Source of the DNA: Pseudopithomyces maydicus
Taxonomy: Eukaryota > Ascomycota > Dothideomycetes > Pleosporales > Didymosphaeriaceae
Length of the DNA: 64,000 nucleotides
Assembly (NCBI GenBank): GCA_026873275.1
Contig: JANTUC010000013.1
Span: forward strand, 1,302,001 to 1,366,000
Direction of reading: 5' to 3'
The first letter of the stretch is position 1. Each line of letters starts with the position of its first letter. Shown piece after piece: positions 37,952-47,031 of this stretch. The position numbers and the translations under genes were made by a program. Under the pieces are notes generated by a model that saw only the letters and a program-made list of their open reading frames with translations, had not been told where the DNA came from and made no database searches.

Positions 37952-40900
37952 CAGAGCAGATCAGGACGACGACCTGCACCTCAAGAAAGAAGTCACGATT
38001 GGAGGATACCAAGTGACAGCGCTTATAGACCCCGGTGCTACCGGATGTCTAATCTCACCCAGAGTGGTGGAAGAGCATAAGCTGCCCTACCGGAACAAGG
38101 CGACACCTGTCCGGGTAGAGATGGCAGATGGGACGTTCTCCCAAGGATACGGCAAAGGCTGGTTACGCCTCGAAACGACGCCGTTACCCGTTGGCCTAGA
38201 TGGACTCTGGAGCCAACACAGCTTCACTATAATGGACTTAGGAAGCCTAGAAGCAATCATCGGTTATGATTGGCTATTGAAACATAATCCTGTCATCGAC
38301 TGGCAGAAGAAAACAATACGCAGCCGAGAACCCACAGTTAGGGTTGCTGGCGTAAGGAAGTCACAAGTACGCCCGAAGGTTCAGTGCACACCTCAGAGAG
38401 AGGGAATCGGCGGAAGAAAGACTGTACAGCAGATATCACCTTGTAAGATCGCGAGAATCTACAAGAAGGACCCTCAGAAAGTAGGCGTCATTTGGATACG
38501 AAGGAGTGAGCTCCAGAAGGAGGGGCAAGAAACTCTATCCATACCCCAGGAATACCAAGACTTCGCAGAACTCTTTCACGAGAAAGATGGCGAAACACTT
38601 CCGGAACACCAGGAATGGGATCACGAGATCCACCTGCAAGAAGGCACGAAGCTACACCCGGAACGACTGCGACCACTGTCGCGAGATCAACAGGAAGAAC
38701 TAATAGAGTGGCTAAGGAAGAACTTAAAACGAAAGTTCATACGGCCCAGCAAGAGCCCGATGGCCTCTGCTATACTGTTCGTACCGAAGAAGGACGGACG
38801 ACTCCGACTATGCGTGGATTACCGACAACTGAACGATAAAACCATCAAGAACCGATATCCACTACCACTGATAACGGAGCTCATGGATCGTCTCCAGGGA
38901 GCCAAGTGGTTCACGAAGTTTGATGTACGAGATGGCTTTTACCGTATCCGCATAGCTAAAGGACACGAATGGATGACCGCGTTCCGAACACGCTATGGAT
39001 TATACGAATTCACGGTCATGCCAATGGGACTTACGAATGCCCCAGCAACGTTCCAAGCAGTAGTGAACAAGGCACTACACGAATACCTAGATGTATTCTG
39101 CACGGTATACCTAGACGATGTGCTAGTATACTCCGGAGGAACGCTTGAAGAACACGTACAGCACGTACGAAAAGTACTGGAAAAGATGAAAGAATACCGG
39201 TTACTTCTGCATCCGAACAAGTGTGAGTTCCACACGACGAAAACCGAGTACTTAGGATTCATCATCTCAAGAGAAGGGATCGCCATGGACCCCAAGAAGG
39301 TGGCTACGGTACAAGAATGGCCACAACCCAAATCAGTAAAGGACATCCAGTCCTTCCTAGGGTTCACCAACTTCTACCGAAAGTTCATCACCAACTATTC
39401 CAAGACAACGGCACCCTTAACAGAGATCACGAAGAAAGAAGTAGGATTTAAGTGGGAAGAGAAACAACGCATAGCATTCGAAAGCCTAAAGAAGCTATTT
39501 CTCTCGGCACCCCTCCTACAAATGTTCAACCCGCAGAGGAAAACCCGGATTGAAACAGACGCATCTGACTACGCACTTGGAGCAGTATTCACACAGCAGT
39601 GCGAGGACGGGAAGTGGAGACCAGTGTTCTTCCACTCACGGAAATTCTCTGGAGCAGAGTTAAACTACGACGTCCACGACAAGGAACTACTAGGGGTAGT
39701 AGACGCTTTCGAACAATGGGAAACGCAGCTCATGGGAGCACCCACGAAGATCGAGGTGTGGACAGACCACATGAACCTCACTAGCTTCATGTCGACAAAG
39801 AAGCTCAATAGACGACAGGTACGATGGGCGGAGTTCCTTGCGAACTTCGACTTCACGATCCACCATCGCCCAGGGACCCTCAACGGGGCGGCAGATGCCT
39901 TAAGTAGAAGGATCGACCTAATCGAGGATAAACCGGAATTACATAACGCAATACTCCGAAAAGGGCACGACGGGACTCTGGAATATAACCAACCCAGAGA
40001 ACCCCAGGAAAACGAACGACTTCCGAAACTTGAAGTGCGGAAAGCATCGGTCGGACCAATGGACCACCGAGGACGGACTATCGTAGGGATGCAGGAAGCA
40101 CCCAAGCTGATAAAAGAACTACACGAGTCCAGGGAATGGGGACACCCAGGCATAGAAGAAACGACGCGACGCATCGCGAACGAATACGCCATCCCTAAAC
40201 TCAAACAGATGGTTACCAAGGAGATAAGCAACTGTTTGGCCTGCCATAAAAACAAGCCCAAGAGACATAAGCCTTATGGTCTCCTACAACCATTGCCAGC
40301 AGCCCAACGGCCATGGCAGAGTGTGACGATGGATTTCATAGTGAAACTCCCGAAATCGCCACAACCAGGGACAAAACGAATGTGCGACACTATCGCGGTG
40401 ATAGTAGACAGACTCACGAAAGCCGCAAAGTTCAGGCCCATGGAAGAGTCTATGACGGCAGAGGAACTAGCTTATGAAGTCGACAACGCGCTATTCGCAG
40501 AGCACGGCCCACCAGAGGAACTCATCACGGACCGCGACAAGCTCTTCACGTCCAAATACTGGGATACGTTCATCGCAACGCTAGGGACGAATCGGAAGCT
40601 GTCAACAAGCTTCCATCCGCAGACGGACGGACAAACGGAAAGAACCAACCAGACACTGGAACAGTACCTGAGGTTCTATGTCAACAAACAACAAGACAAT
40701 TGGGTGGAACTGCTGCCGACGGCACAGCTGGCATACAATGGAGCCAGGTCAGGCACGACAGGGTATTCACCGCACTATGCAAACTACGGATATGAGCCGG
40801 TCGCTCATCGGAATCCGCGAGACGTGGAAAGCATTTCCACAGGGGCACAGGACAAGGCCCAAAAGATGAAGGAACTGCACGACACCCTCCGTGAAAGAAT

Positions 40901-41978
40901 TACGAAAAGGGCCCTCTCGGCATCCACAAATGCAAACAAGCAAAGGATTGAGGGACCAATCTTTAAAAAGGGGGACAAAGTTTTCCTATCACAAAAAAAT
41001 CTGAAAACCAAGAGACCAAGCAAAAAACTGGACCATCTACGGATAGGACCCTTTGAAGTCGCAGAGACTAAGGGACCAGTCACAAGCAAACTGCTTCTAC
41101 CACAAGGAACCAAAATACACCCCACCTTTCACAAAAACCTTCTAGAACCAGCACCTCCGGGCGCTCCGATCGAGACCCAGCTAGAACTGGAAGACGACGA
41201 GTACGAGGTTGAAGCTATCAAGGACCTACGAACGAACAAAGGTCAGCAACGATACCTGGTAAAGTGGAAAGGATGGTCAGAGCAGTACAACACTTGGGAA
41301 CCAGAAGAAAACCTCACGAACTGCAAGGAATTACTGAGGAACTTTCGCCAACAGAAGTCGGCACACCACTCTCAAGACAACCGCGCAAGGGGACGCCCGG
41401 TTCGAAATCAGCCAGGAAGGCAGAAAGATCAAAAGACAAGGAAGGATCGAGCGAGGAAGAAGGATCAGCCTGTGACCAGCCCAGGTCAGTTGACGGTACG
41501 GGTGGCGTCGCAGAAACGGTGGCAGCCCTACTCTTTGAAGCCTCCTTCTCCAAGGTCTCCATCACGTCGGCCACACGGGTATCGTGTGCAGCGAAGGCCT
41601 GCTCCTCCTCCTCAGCCTGAGCAATCTCAAGCCTCAGACGGGCAGCCTCCGCTTCAGCAGCCAGAAGCTCGATGCGCTTCTGACGTTTCGCTGCCTGAAC
41701 GCGCTCCCACTCTTTCTCAGGAATCCAAAGACTGCACTCCGCGTGGACTGCGATGCACGCAGCACACTCCCCAGTGGAAGTATCCACAAAACACTTCGGA
41801 ACCTTCTTCTCGATACAACGAGCACATTTTATCGGCATTGCTAAACCGCGACGACGAACCTCATCAGCACGCGCACGACGTCTCTCAGTCGATGATGGTT
41901 TCAGTACCTTGGGCATGGTCAGGCGAACGAAGAATGAAAGAAAGGGAAACAACACCACGGGGATCCCCACCTTTATAG
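37896..41978 (+). CDS. pol: Pol polyprotein: protease, RT, RNase H, integrase, chromodomain
   Basis: Made as Gag-Pol (about 2,009 aa) by the -1 slip; residues here count from CTA 37896 (1,360 aa). Protease: LIDPGATG with catalytic D45 and a later IIGYDWL. RT: CVDYRQLN 306-313, D343, and YLDD 405-408, which copies RNA into cDNA. RNase H: D555, E597, D624, D667. Integrase zinc finger: H743, H750, C780, C783; core D813, D879, E915 with 35 residues between the last two. GPF module at 1051-1053; chromodomain about 1103-1154 (YEVEAI, VKWKGW, TWEPEENL), which in chromoviruses guides integration to marked chromatin. The last 206 residues are Pro/Arg/Gln-rich and lie opposite the antisense gene, so they may be read-through rather than a domain. 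An in-frame ATG at 37941 could allow reinitiation instead of the slip. Confidence 0.95.
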   Translation, partial: LVRHQEPNRTGEGAPMKVRRADQDDDLHLKKEVTIGGYQVTALIDPGATGCLISPRVVEEHKLPYRNKATPVRVEMADGTFSQGYGKGWLRLETTPLPVGLDGLWSQHSFTIMDLGSLEAIIGYDWLLKHNPVIDWQKKTIRSREPTVRVAGVRKSQVRPKVQCTPQREGIGGRKTVQQISPCKIARIYKKDPQKVGVIWIRRSELQKEGQETLSIPQEYQDFAELFHEKDGETLPEHQEWDHEIHLQEGTKLHPERLRPLSRDQQEELIEWLRKNLKRKFIRPSKSPMASAILFVPKKDGRLRLCVDYRQLNDKTIKNRYPLPLITELMDRLQGAKWFTKFDVRDGFYRIRIAKGHEWMTAFRTRYGLYEFTVMPMGLTNAPATFQAVVNKALHEYLDVFCTVYLDDVLVYSGGTLEEHVQHVRKVLEKMKEYRLLLHPNKCEFHTTKTEYLGFIISREGIAMDPKKVATVQEWPQPKSVKDIQSFLGFTNFYRKFITNYSKTTAPLTEITKKEVGFKWEEKQRIAFESLKKLFLSAPLLQMFNPQRKTRIETDASDYALGAVFTQQCEDGKWRPVFFHSRKFSGAELNYDVHDKELLGVVDAFEQWETQLMGAPTKIEVWTDHMNLTSFMSTKKLNRRQVRWAEFLANFDFTIHHRPGTLNGAADALSRRIDLIEDKPELHNAILRKGHDGTLEYNQPREPQENERLPKLEVRKASVGPMDHRGRTIVGMQEAPKLIKELHESREWGHPGIEETTRRIANEYAIPKLKQMVTKEISNCLACHKNKPKRHKPYGLLQPLPAAQRPWQSVTMDFIVKLPKSPQPGTKRMCDTIAVIVDRLTKAAKFRPMEESMTAEELAYEVDNALFAEHGPPEELITDRDKLFTSKYWDTFIATLGTNRKLSTSFHPQTDGQTERTNQTLEQYLRFYVNKQQDNWVELLPTAQLAYNGARSGTTGYSPHYANYGYEPVAHRNPRDVESISTGAQDKAQKMKELHDTLRERITKRALSASTNANKQRIEGPIFKKGDKVFLSQKNLKTKRPSKKLDHLRIGPFEVAETKGPVTSKLLLPQGTKIHPTFHKNLLEPAPPGAPIETQLELEDDEYEVEAIKDLRTNKGQQRYLVKWKGWSEQYNTWEPEENLTNCKELLRNFRQQKSAHHSQDNRARGRPVRNQPGRQKDQKTRKDRARKKDQPVTSPGQLTVRVASQKRWQPYSLKPPSPRSPSRRPHGYRVQRRPAPPPQPEQSQASDGQPPLQQPEARCASDVSLPERAPTLSQESKDCTPRGLRCTQHTPQWKYPQNTSEPSSRYNEHILSALLNRDDEPHQHAHDVSQSMMVSVPWAWSGERRMKERETTPRGSPPL
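41314..41916 (-). CDS. Antisense ORF: Zn2Cys6-like, coiled-coil putative regulator
   Basis: 200 aa, no intron needed. Residues 11-24 are Arg-rich, as in a nuclear signal. Six cysteines (C31, C34, C42, C51, C54, C61) have spacing Cx2Cx7Cx8Cx2Cx6C, one residue off the fungal Zn(II)2Cys6 DNA-binding cluster. Residues about 67-125 form a long Ala/Glu/Leu coiled coil. Residues 140-175 are Ser/Asp-rich with FDLSAFLADFEPG, like an acidic activation segment. This order (basic, zinc cluster, coiled coil, acidic) is that of a small transcription factor, but DNA binding is inference. The ATG at 41916 has A at -3 and follows a TATA box by about 55 nt; a longer frame upstream (to 41991) has only GTG. The gene overlaps the Pol tail and the chromodomain end on the other strand. 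Confidence 0.72.
   Translation of the reverse strand: MPKVLKPSSTERRRARADEVRRRGLAMPIKCARCIEKKVPKCFVDTSTGECAACIAVHAECSLWIPEKEWERVQAAKRQKRIELLAAEAEAARLRLEIAQAEEEEQAFAAHDTRVADVMETLEKEASKSRAATVSATPPVPSTDLGWSQADPSSSLDPSLSFDLSAFLADFEPGVPLRGCLESGVPTSVGESSSVIPCSS
41971..41977 (-). promoter_or_regulatory. TATA box of the antisense ORF
   Basis: On the minus strand TATAAAG is followed after about 20 bases by a pyrimidine-rich run (TTTCCCTTTCTTTCATTCTT) and then the ATG at 41916. This is a typical fungal core promoter. The Pol stop codon TAG (41976-41978) overlaps the box on the other strand. Confidence 0.6.
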
Positions 41979-42059
41979 CCGTAGTCACCACAGGGGTGAT
42001 CGCGACGCCAGCGAACTACGCCGCGACGACAAACGTAGGCTATCGGGACGATAACCTTA
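41979..42059. other. Spacer between Pol stop and polypurine tract
   Basis: GC-rich, with several CGCGACG-type words and a weak TCACC..GGTGA inverted repeat (about 41985-42000). It would be the upstream promoter region of the antisense ORF. Confidence 0.4.
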
Positions 42060-42071
42060 AATGGGGGGTAA
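42060..42071 (+). promoter_or_regulatory. Polypurine tract of the chromovirus
   Basis: AATGGGGGGTAA directly before the 3' LTR, where plus-strand DNA synthesis is primed. Confidence 0.8.
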
Positions 42072-42693
42072 TGTTACGATCACGACAAGAAACCGTAAGA
42101 CAGCAGGAAAGAATTACATGCAGGACACCAGCGACCAAGGCAAAGGTGATGGTCAGCCATACGCTAGACAGCGGGGCCAGCTAGACGACGCATCACGTGA
42201 CCGTGATCCCGCCAAGAACGCGAGATCCCGGGAGCACCAGGTCTTGGCGGGAGCAGAGCAGTTGCTCCCGCTAAGAAGACAGGATTCATGGGAGCAGAGC
42301 GATTGCTCCCGTCCGAAGGACAGGATCTACGGGAGCAAAGGGAGTTGCTCCCGCCAAGCAGACGGAACCTACGGGAGCAGACCGGTAGGTCCGGGGACAG
42401 CGAAGGATGGACAGAATGGTATATAGTCTGGGACGCTCTCTGTACATTTCCTATTCTTCGTAGTCAACTTCTTATGTATCTTCGCATACTCGCTCATAGC
42501 TAAATCGAAGCTCTTCTTTACAACCAAGGATCGTCAGCCTTCACAGAAGATAGTTGTCTTGCTCTCACCAGCAGGATAGGGATATTCGCACCATCAGTTG
42601 CCTAACCGTCACTCGACCACTGAATACCCGCAAGGCTCCTGAGAAGCCTACCTGCCCTCACACGGACCAGGTAAGTAGGAACCCCTTGTAACA
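42072..42693 (+). repeat. 3' LTR of the chromovirus
   Basis: 622 bp, no difference from 35300-35921 seen on reading; every landmark is offset by exactly 6,772 bases. It is followed by the CTTAT duplication (42694-42698). Confidence 0.97.
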
Positions 42694-42698
42694 CTTAT

Positions 42699-43011
42699 AA
42701 ATTCTATTTAATAGGTTTACAGCTGCGTATAATAAACTACTTAAAAAAATCTAAATAACTATCTTTTTATATAAAAAAATATATAACTTTATATAAATAT
42801 ACTAAAGCAGCTTAGTCTAATAGGCGGATTAAAGGAGGATAGAAAAAATATAAATTATTATATAATAAAATATATTACTAAATATTTATAGATTAGATAA
42901 ACTAAATAGCGGTATTTTTTATTTTTTAAGCTTATTAGAGCTTCTTCTTTTTATTTATTAAAAAATTTATAACCCTTTTTGTAATCTTTTTAGCTTTAAA
43001 AGAGAGTAGTA
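42699..43011 (+). other. 3' untranslated part of element C, right of the chromovirus
   Basis: Degraded continuation of element C. It ends in a purine-rich tract AAAAGAGAGTAGTA (42998-43011), which fits its polypurine tract. Confidence 0.6.
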
Positions 43012-43262
43012 TAAGGCCTTTATTTAATTTAAATTACCTTAGGTCCCCTTTAGGCTACTAAGTACCCCCTTTAAACTACTAAGTACCTATTTTAGGCTAC
43101 CTTATAGGCATTTGCACCTATAGGCCCTTTTAGTATTATATAAAGGCTTCCTTTTTAGGTATCTTTTTTTTAGTTAGTTTAGTATATTTTTACCTAGCCT
43201 AAAATATACTATCTAGTTTTACTTAAGAGGTTTGCCCTATGCGATCATGCTGTAATCTTATA
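43012..43262 (+). repeat. Right LTR of gypsy element C
   Basis: About 251 bases starting TAAGGCC, the RIP form of the left LTR's TGAGGCC. It aligns through TAATCTTATA. Some positions keep CA/TG here where the left copy has TA, so the two LTRs mutated independently. Confidence 0.85.
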
Positions 43263-43264
43263 AA

Positions 43265-44500
43265 AATTACTTTTTATATAAAATATAGCTATTTTAAATA
43301 TATAGTAATACTTTTTAGCTTAATAAATACTCTAATTTAATTTTAAAATATAATTACTTATATACTAATTGGTTTACTGAATATTAATTATATTATCTAC
43401 TTAGATGATATCCTGATCTTTTTAAATAATAAAAAGGTTTATATAGAGTATATTAAAATAGTTTTATATAAACTATAAAAGATAAAGCTATATATTAATA
43501 AAAAGAAGTATAAATAATATACTAGATTTATTAAGTATCTTAGTTTTATTATAATATTAGAAGGACTATAAATAGATTTAAAATATTTTAAAGTAGTAGA
43601 GACTTAGCCAAAACTAATTTATATATAAAATATTAAAGTATTTATTAAATTTATAAACTATTATTAGCGGTTTATTAAGTATTTTTTAAAATTACTTTAT
43701 TATTACCTATTTTAATCTAAAAAGCGTTAAATAGTGCCTATTAAGAGTTACTTATAAGAAGGGAGGAAAGTATATAATTGAATATTAAAAAGAGGTTATA
43801 AAGGCTTTTTAAAAGCTTAAAAATACTTTTCTAAAAATTTTAATTTTTATTTATTTTAAGCTAGATAGATATATTAGACTTAAAATTAATATATTAGATA
43901 GAATAATTAGTGCTATTTATAATTAATTAGTATTAAAAGAAGGCTTAAAGGATAAATAAAAATTAATTAATTTTTTTAAAAAATTAGATACTACTTAATA
44001 TAATTATAATATATATAATTAAAAACTCTTAGCTATAATTAAAAATATAAAATATTAAAAATATTATTTCTAAAGTCTTTATTTTAAATTTATAACTAAC
44101 TACTATAACCTCTAATAGTTTATAGAGACGAAAATATTAAACTTATATTATATTAAGTTATATTTAGTATTATTAGAGTACAACTTCGTTATAAAATATT
44201 AAATAGAAGATATAAACTTAGTAAATAAATTATTAAAATATCTAAACTATATAAAAGAGGTTAAAACTCTTAAATAGAAGAGCTATAAGGCTTTTATAAA
44301 GCCCTTAGTAAAGCTTTTATTTAAAGAAGATAAGAGTTTAATAGTTTTAATAGTTATTACTTATTTAAAATAAGGAAGGATAGACTAGAGTCTTTAAAAG
44401 ATTATAAAATTCTTTAAAAAGAAGAATTTTAAATTTTTAAATTAAAATAGAATTTTTAAAAATTAAGAAGGCCTAAATATCTAGAAAATAAATATATTAA
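43265..44500 (+). pseudogene. Gypsy element B, part 2: second half of RT, RNase H
   Basis: Resumes the RT exactly where 26757 left off: codons matching TFRTKY, then a preserved YLDD at 43398-43409, then the primer-grip region and a LGF-like segment. RNase H signs follow at about 43860-44060 (LKINxLDxxIxAI, then KLLAIIKNIKY). Stops of RIP type are frequent. The right limit of recognisable B here is approximate. Confidence 0.8.
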
Positions 44501-45871
44501 ATAAAAAGTCTAATAGTCTAATATATATTTTATATTTTATGTTTTTAGAAAGCGGCGGCAGAGTAGTAACTAACTAGATAAAAATATATAATAGAGAAAA
44601 AGCTGACCACCCCTCTTAAAATAATTAAAAACGGGCGTATATAATAGATTATAAGTTAAAAAATAGGTAGTATTATAATTAGCTAGATTATTATTAGGCT
44701 AATCTAGTTATAGTAGTTTTTCTTAAGCTTATAGTTTCTAGCGCCTTAATACCTTAATACTTTAATTATCCTTTAGTAAGGCTAGGTATTTTAGTGCTTG
44801 TAATAGTACTATAGTATTAAAATACCTATACTTCTATTTCTTTTATCTTTATTTTTATCTCTATCTCTATTGCTATAGCTATGCCCTTAAAGATATAATA
44901 TATATATTTAATTATTTTACGCTAGGGGACTCTGTTAATATATATAGATATTATTACTACTACTTTATATATTATAGTCACAGTTACTACCGCGATCGCG
45001 ACTCTAATAGAGAATTTAATTAAAAATGTAAATAAGTTTTATTTACTAATATATAAAAATACTATGTTTAAGGATAATAAACTTTCTATATAAGTTATAA
45101 AGAATATTATAAAGTGGCTTTTAAGCCTAGCTGACTTTAAAGAAAATGCTAATATAGTAATAAAAGGGTATTTAAATACTATATAAAACCTGATAACCTC
45201 TAGCGCGAATCTAACTAAAGTTATTATAATTATAGAGTAAGTGATTAAACTTTATTTATTAATATAAAATTTAATAACTTTCTATCTAGAGCACTACAAA
45301 GTTATAAAGAGATAAATAACCCTACTAAAAAAGCTTATACCTAAGTATATAAAAAAAGAAATAATTAGTAGAGAAGATAACCTTAATTTTTTAAATAAAT
45401 TAATAAGCGAAGCTAGCGCCGCGTTTTTAAAAGAGATATTAAAGGTAGTTATATAGTACTATTAAATACCTAGTAGTTCGCGAAGCGGATTACTAAGTAT
45501 AAAGTACTATATGGTTGCCTTTATTATAATATTTAAATTATTATATTATATATAGGCGCCTATATATTATAGACAGTCGCGTTTTAATTAGTTTAGTAAT
45601 AGGGTCGTATAAGGGAGGCTATATTATAATATAAAAGTAGATTTAGCTTTATAATACTATCTACTTATAAAAAAGTTAATAAAATTATCTAATACGTGAT
45701 GCCGCCCCTAAGGACAACACTATAGTCTAATATAAAAAAATTAAATAATTAGAATTTAATTATTATAGAGCTGAAAGGTAAATCGCAGAAATAAAATAAA
45801 TTAAGTAATATTTTTTATAAAATTAAGATAGCTAAAACAGTTAAGCTTAATAAAAAAAGATTATTATAATT
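44501..45871 (+). other. Degraded stretch, possibly another insertion in element B
   Basis: The distance from RNase H to integrase is longer here than usual for gypsy elements. At about 44880-45450 a plus-strand frame has few stops and, allowing RIP, an acidic Glu/Asp/Pro-rich composition, reminiscent of a gag N-terminus but not assignable. A near-palindrome at 45471-45499 centred on TTCGCGAAGCGG stands out. No boundaries were found. Confidence 0.35.
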
Positions 45872-45883
45872 AAAGAGTGTTAT

Positions 45884-47020
45884 CCGGTCTTAATTAAGAC
45901 CTACAGGTTCCAGAAAGTTCTAATAATTAATACAATAAGCGATTATTTAATTAGTTATAAAGTATATATATAAGATTTATTTAATTGCATAAAAAGTTAT
46001 TTTAATAGATACCTATTAATATTTTAGTACTAAATACTATAGTAGATAACTATTTAATATAACTAGTATAGATAGCTATACTATATTTTTAAGAAACTTA
46101 TAGAGCTTTTTTATTTTTTTTAGCTAATTTATATCTCTATAAAATTTTAATATCTTCTTTATTTTATTATCTAAGTTATCTTTCCTGCGATCCTTTATCA
46201 GCCAGTATACTTTATTATTTAGTATTATTTTTATAATTCTAAGTTTATTCTTTATATAGTTATAATTATTTATATAATAAGACTCTATCTATAGTATTAG
46301 TATTAGTATTAGTGTTAGCTTGTGCATAAACTTATTTTTAATTTACTAGAATTAATAAATAACTTAAATTTAGTGTCTAATATTAGAAGCTATAAGATTG
46401 TAGCTATTTTCTTATTAATTTTAAATTTACTAGTATATTTTTAAAGTCTAGCCCTTATATTATTATTTAGACTAGGGAGTTAGTTTTTATCTATTAGATT
46501 ATTCTACCTAAAAGTTAGTAGACTATTAAAATATAATTTTATTTTAATCTTAAAAGCAGAAGTGAAAAAGTTAAAAATTATAATATTATAATATATAACT
46601 TTCCTAAATTTATAATATATATAATAATTATATTAGGCGTTAGAAGAAGTTAGTACTATAGATACTCCTAGAGCTAAATTAGAAACTTTAAGATTCAAAT
46701 TAAATAACCTATAAAGTTAAGCTCTAATATATTATTAGGTATAATTAATTATAAAGCTTTATTTAAACTGTTATCTACTATTATCTTTTATTACCTATTA
46801 TTATATAATATAATTATTTGTATTAGATAATAGAGCTGGATATACTCTAGTATTCTTTATTATTACTTTAGTAATTATATAGCAGCACGAGTTCAAACCA
46901 CACTATAATTAAAAAAAAAGCACCTTTTAAGAGCCGATTATTAGTTATATAGTATATAAAGTATATTTCCTTACTACTAAGTAGTTATAAATAGCAACTT
47001 TCTCATCAAAAAAAAAAAAA
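45884..47020 (+). mobile_element. Poly(A)-tailed non-LTR retroelement, copy 2 (full length)
   Basis: 1,137 bp homologous to 29031-30190. It starts CCGGTCTTAATTAAGACC and ends in an A-run. The duplication AAGAGTGTTAT occurs at 45873-45883 and 47021-47031. It is more RIP-mutated than copy 1. Both copies start at the same base and end with CTCATYAA plus poly(A), so this is a defined full-length unit. Confidence 0.85.
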
Positions 47021-47031
47021 AAGAGTGTTAT

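Larger units (their letters stand above)
35300..42693 (+). mobile_element. Intact Ty3/gypsy chromovirus, young, not RIP-mutated
   Basis: 7,394 bp, bounded by two 622-bp LTRs that I could not tell apart by eye, with perfect CTTAT duplications at 35295-35299 and 42694-42698. Base composition is balanced and CpA/TpG normal, in sharp contrast to the flanks. Gag and Pol are open throughout, with all catalytic residues except an unusual protease DPG. Order is LTR, self-primer-type PBS, Gag, -1 frameshift signal, Pol with chromodomain, antisense ORF, polypurine tract, LTR. It inserted into the dead element C after RIP had finished there and is a candidate active element. Confidence 0.97.
26758..43264 (+). 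mobile_element. Ty3/gypsy element C, RIP-degraded, with two nested insertions
   Basis: Bounded by two homologous LTRs (26758-27006 and 43012-43262) that differ almost only by C/T and G/A. A purine-rich tract (42998-43011) precedes the right LTR, giving plus orientation. Inside are a poly(A)-tailed element (29031-30190) and the intact chromovirus (35300-42693). Subtracting these and their duplications leaves about 7.9 kb, a normal full-length gypsy size. It inserted into the RT of element B. Confidence 0.87.

Noticed and set aside
39665..40261. 198-codon minus-strand frame opposite RNase H and integrase
   Set aside because: Shadow of conserved Pol codons; no domain order and no TATA or start context found.
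41917..41991. N-terminal extension of the antisense ORF
   Set aside because: Only a GTG start; it overlaps the TATA box and pyrimidine tract that would lie upstream of the ATG at 41916.
26758..43264. One giant 16.5-kb element
   Set aside because: It contains independent insertions with their own TSDs, and the remaining length is that of a normal gypsy element.
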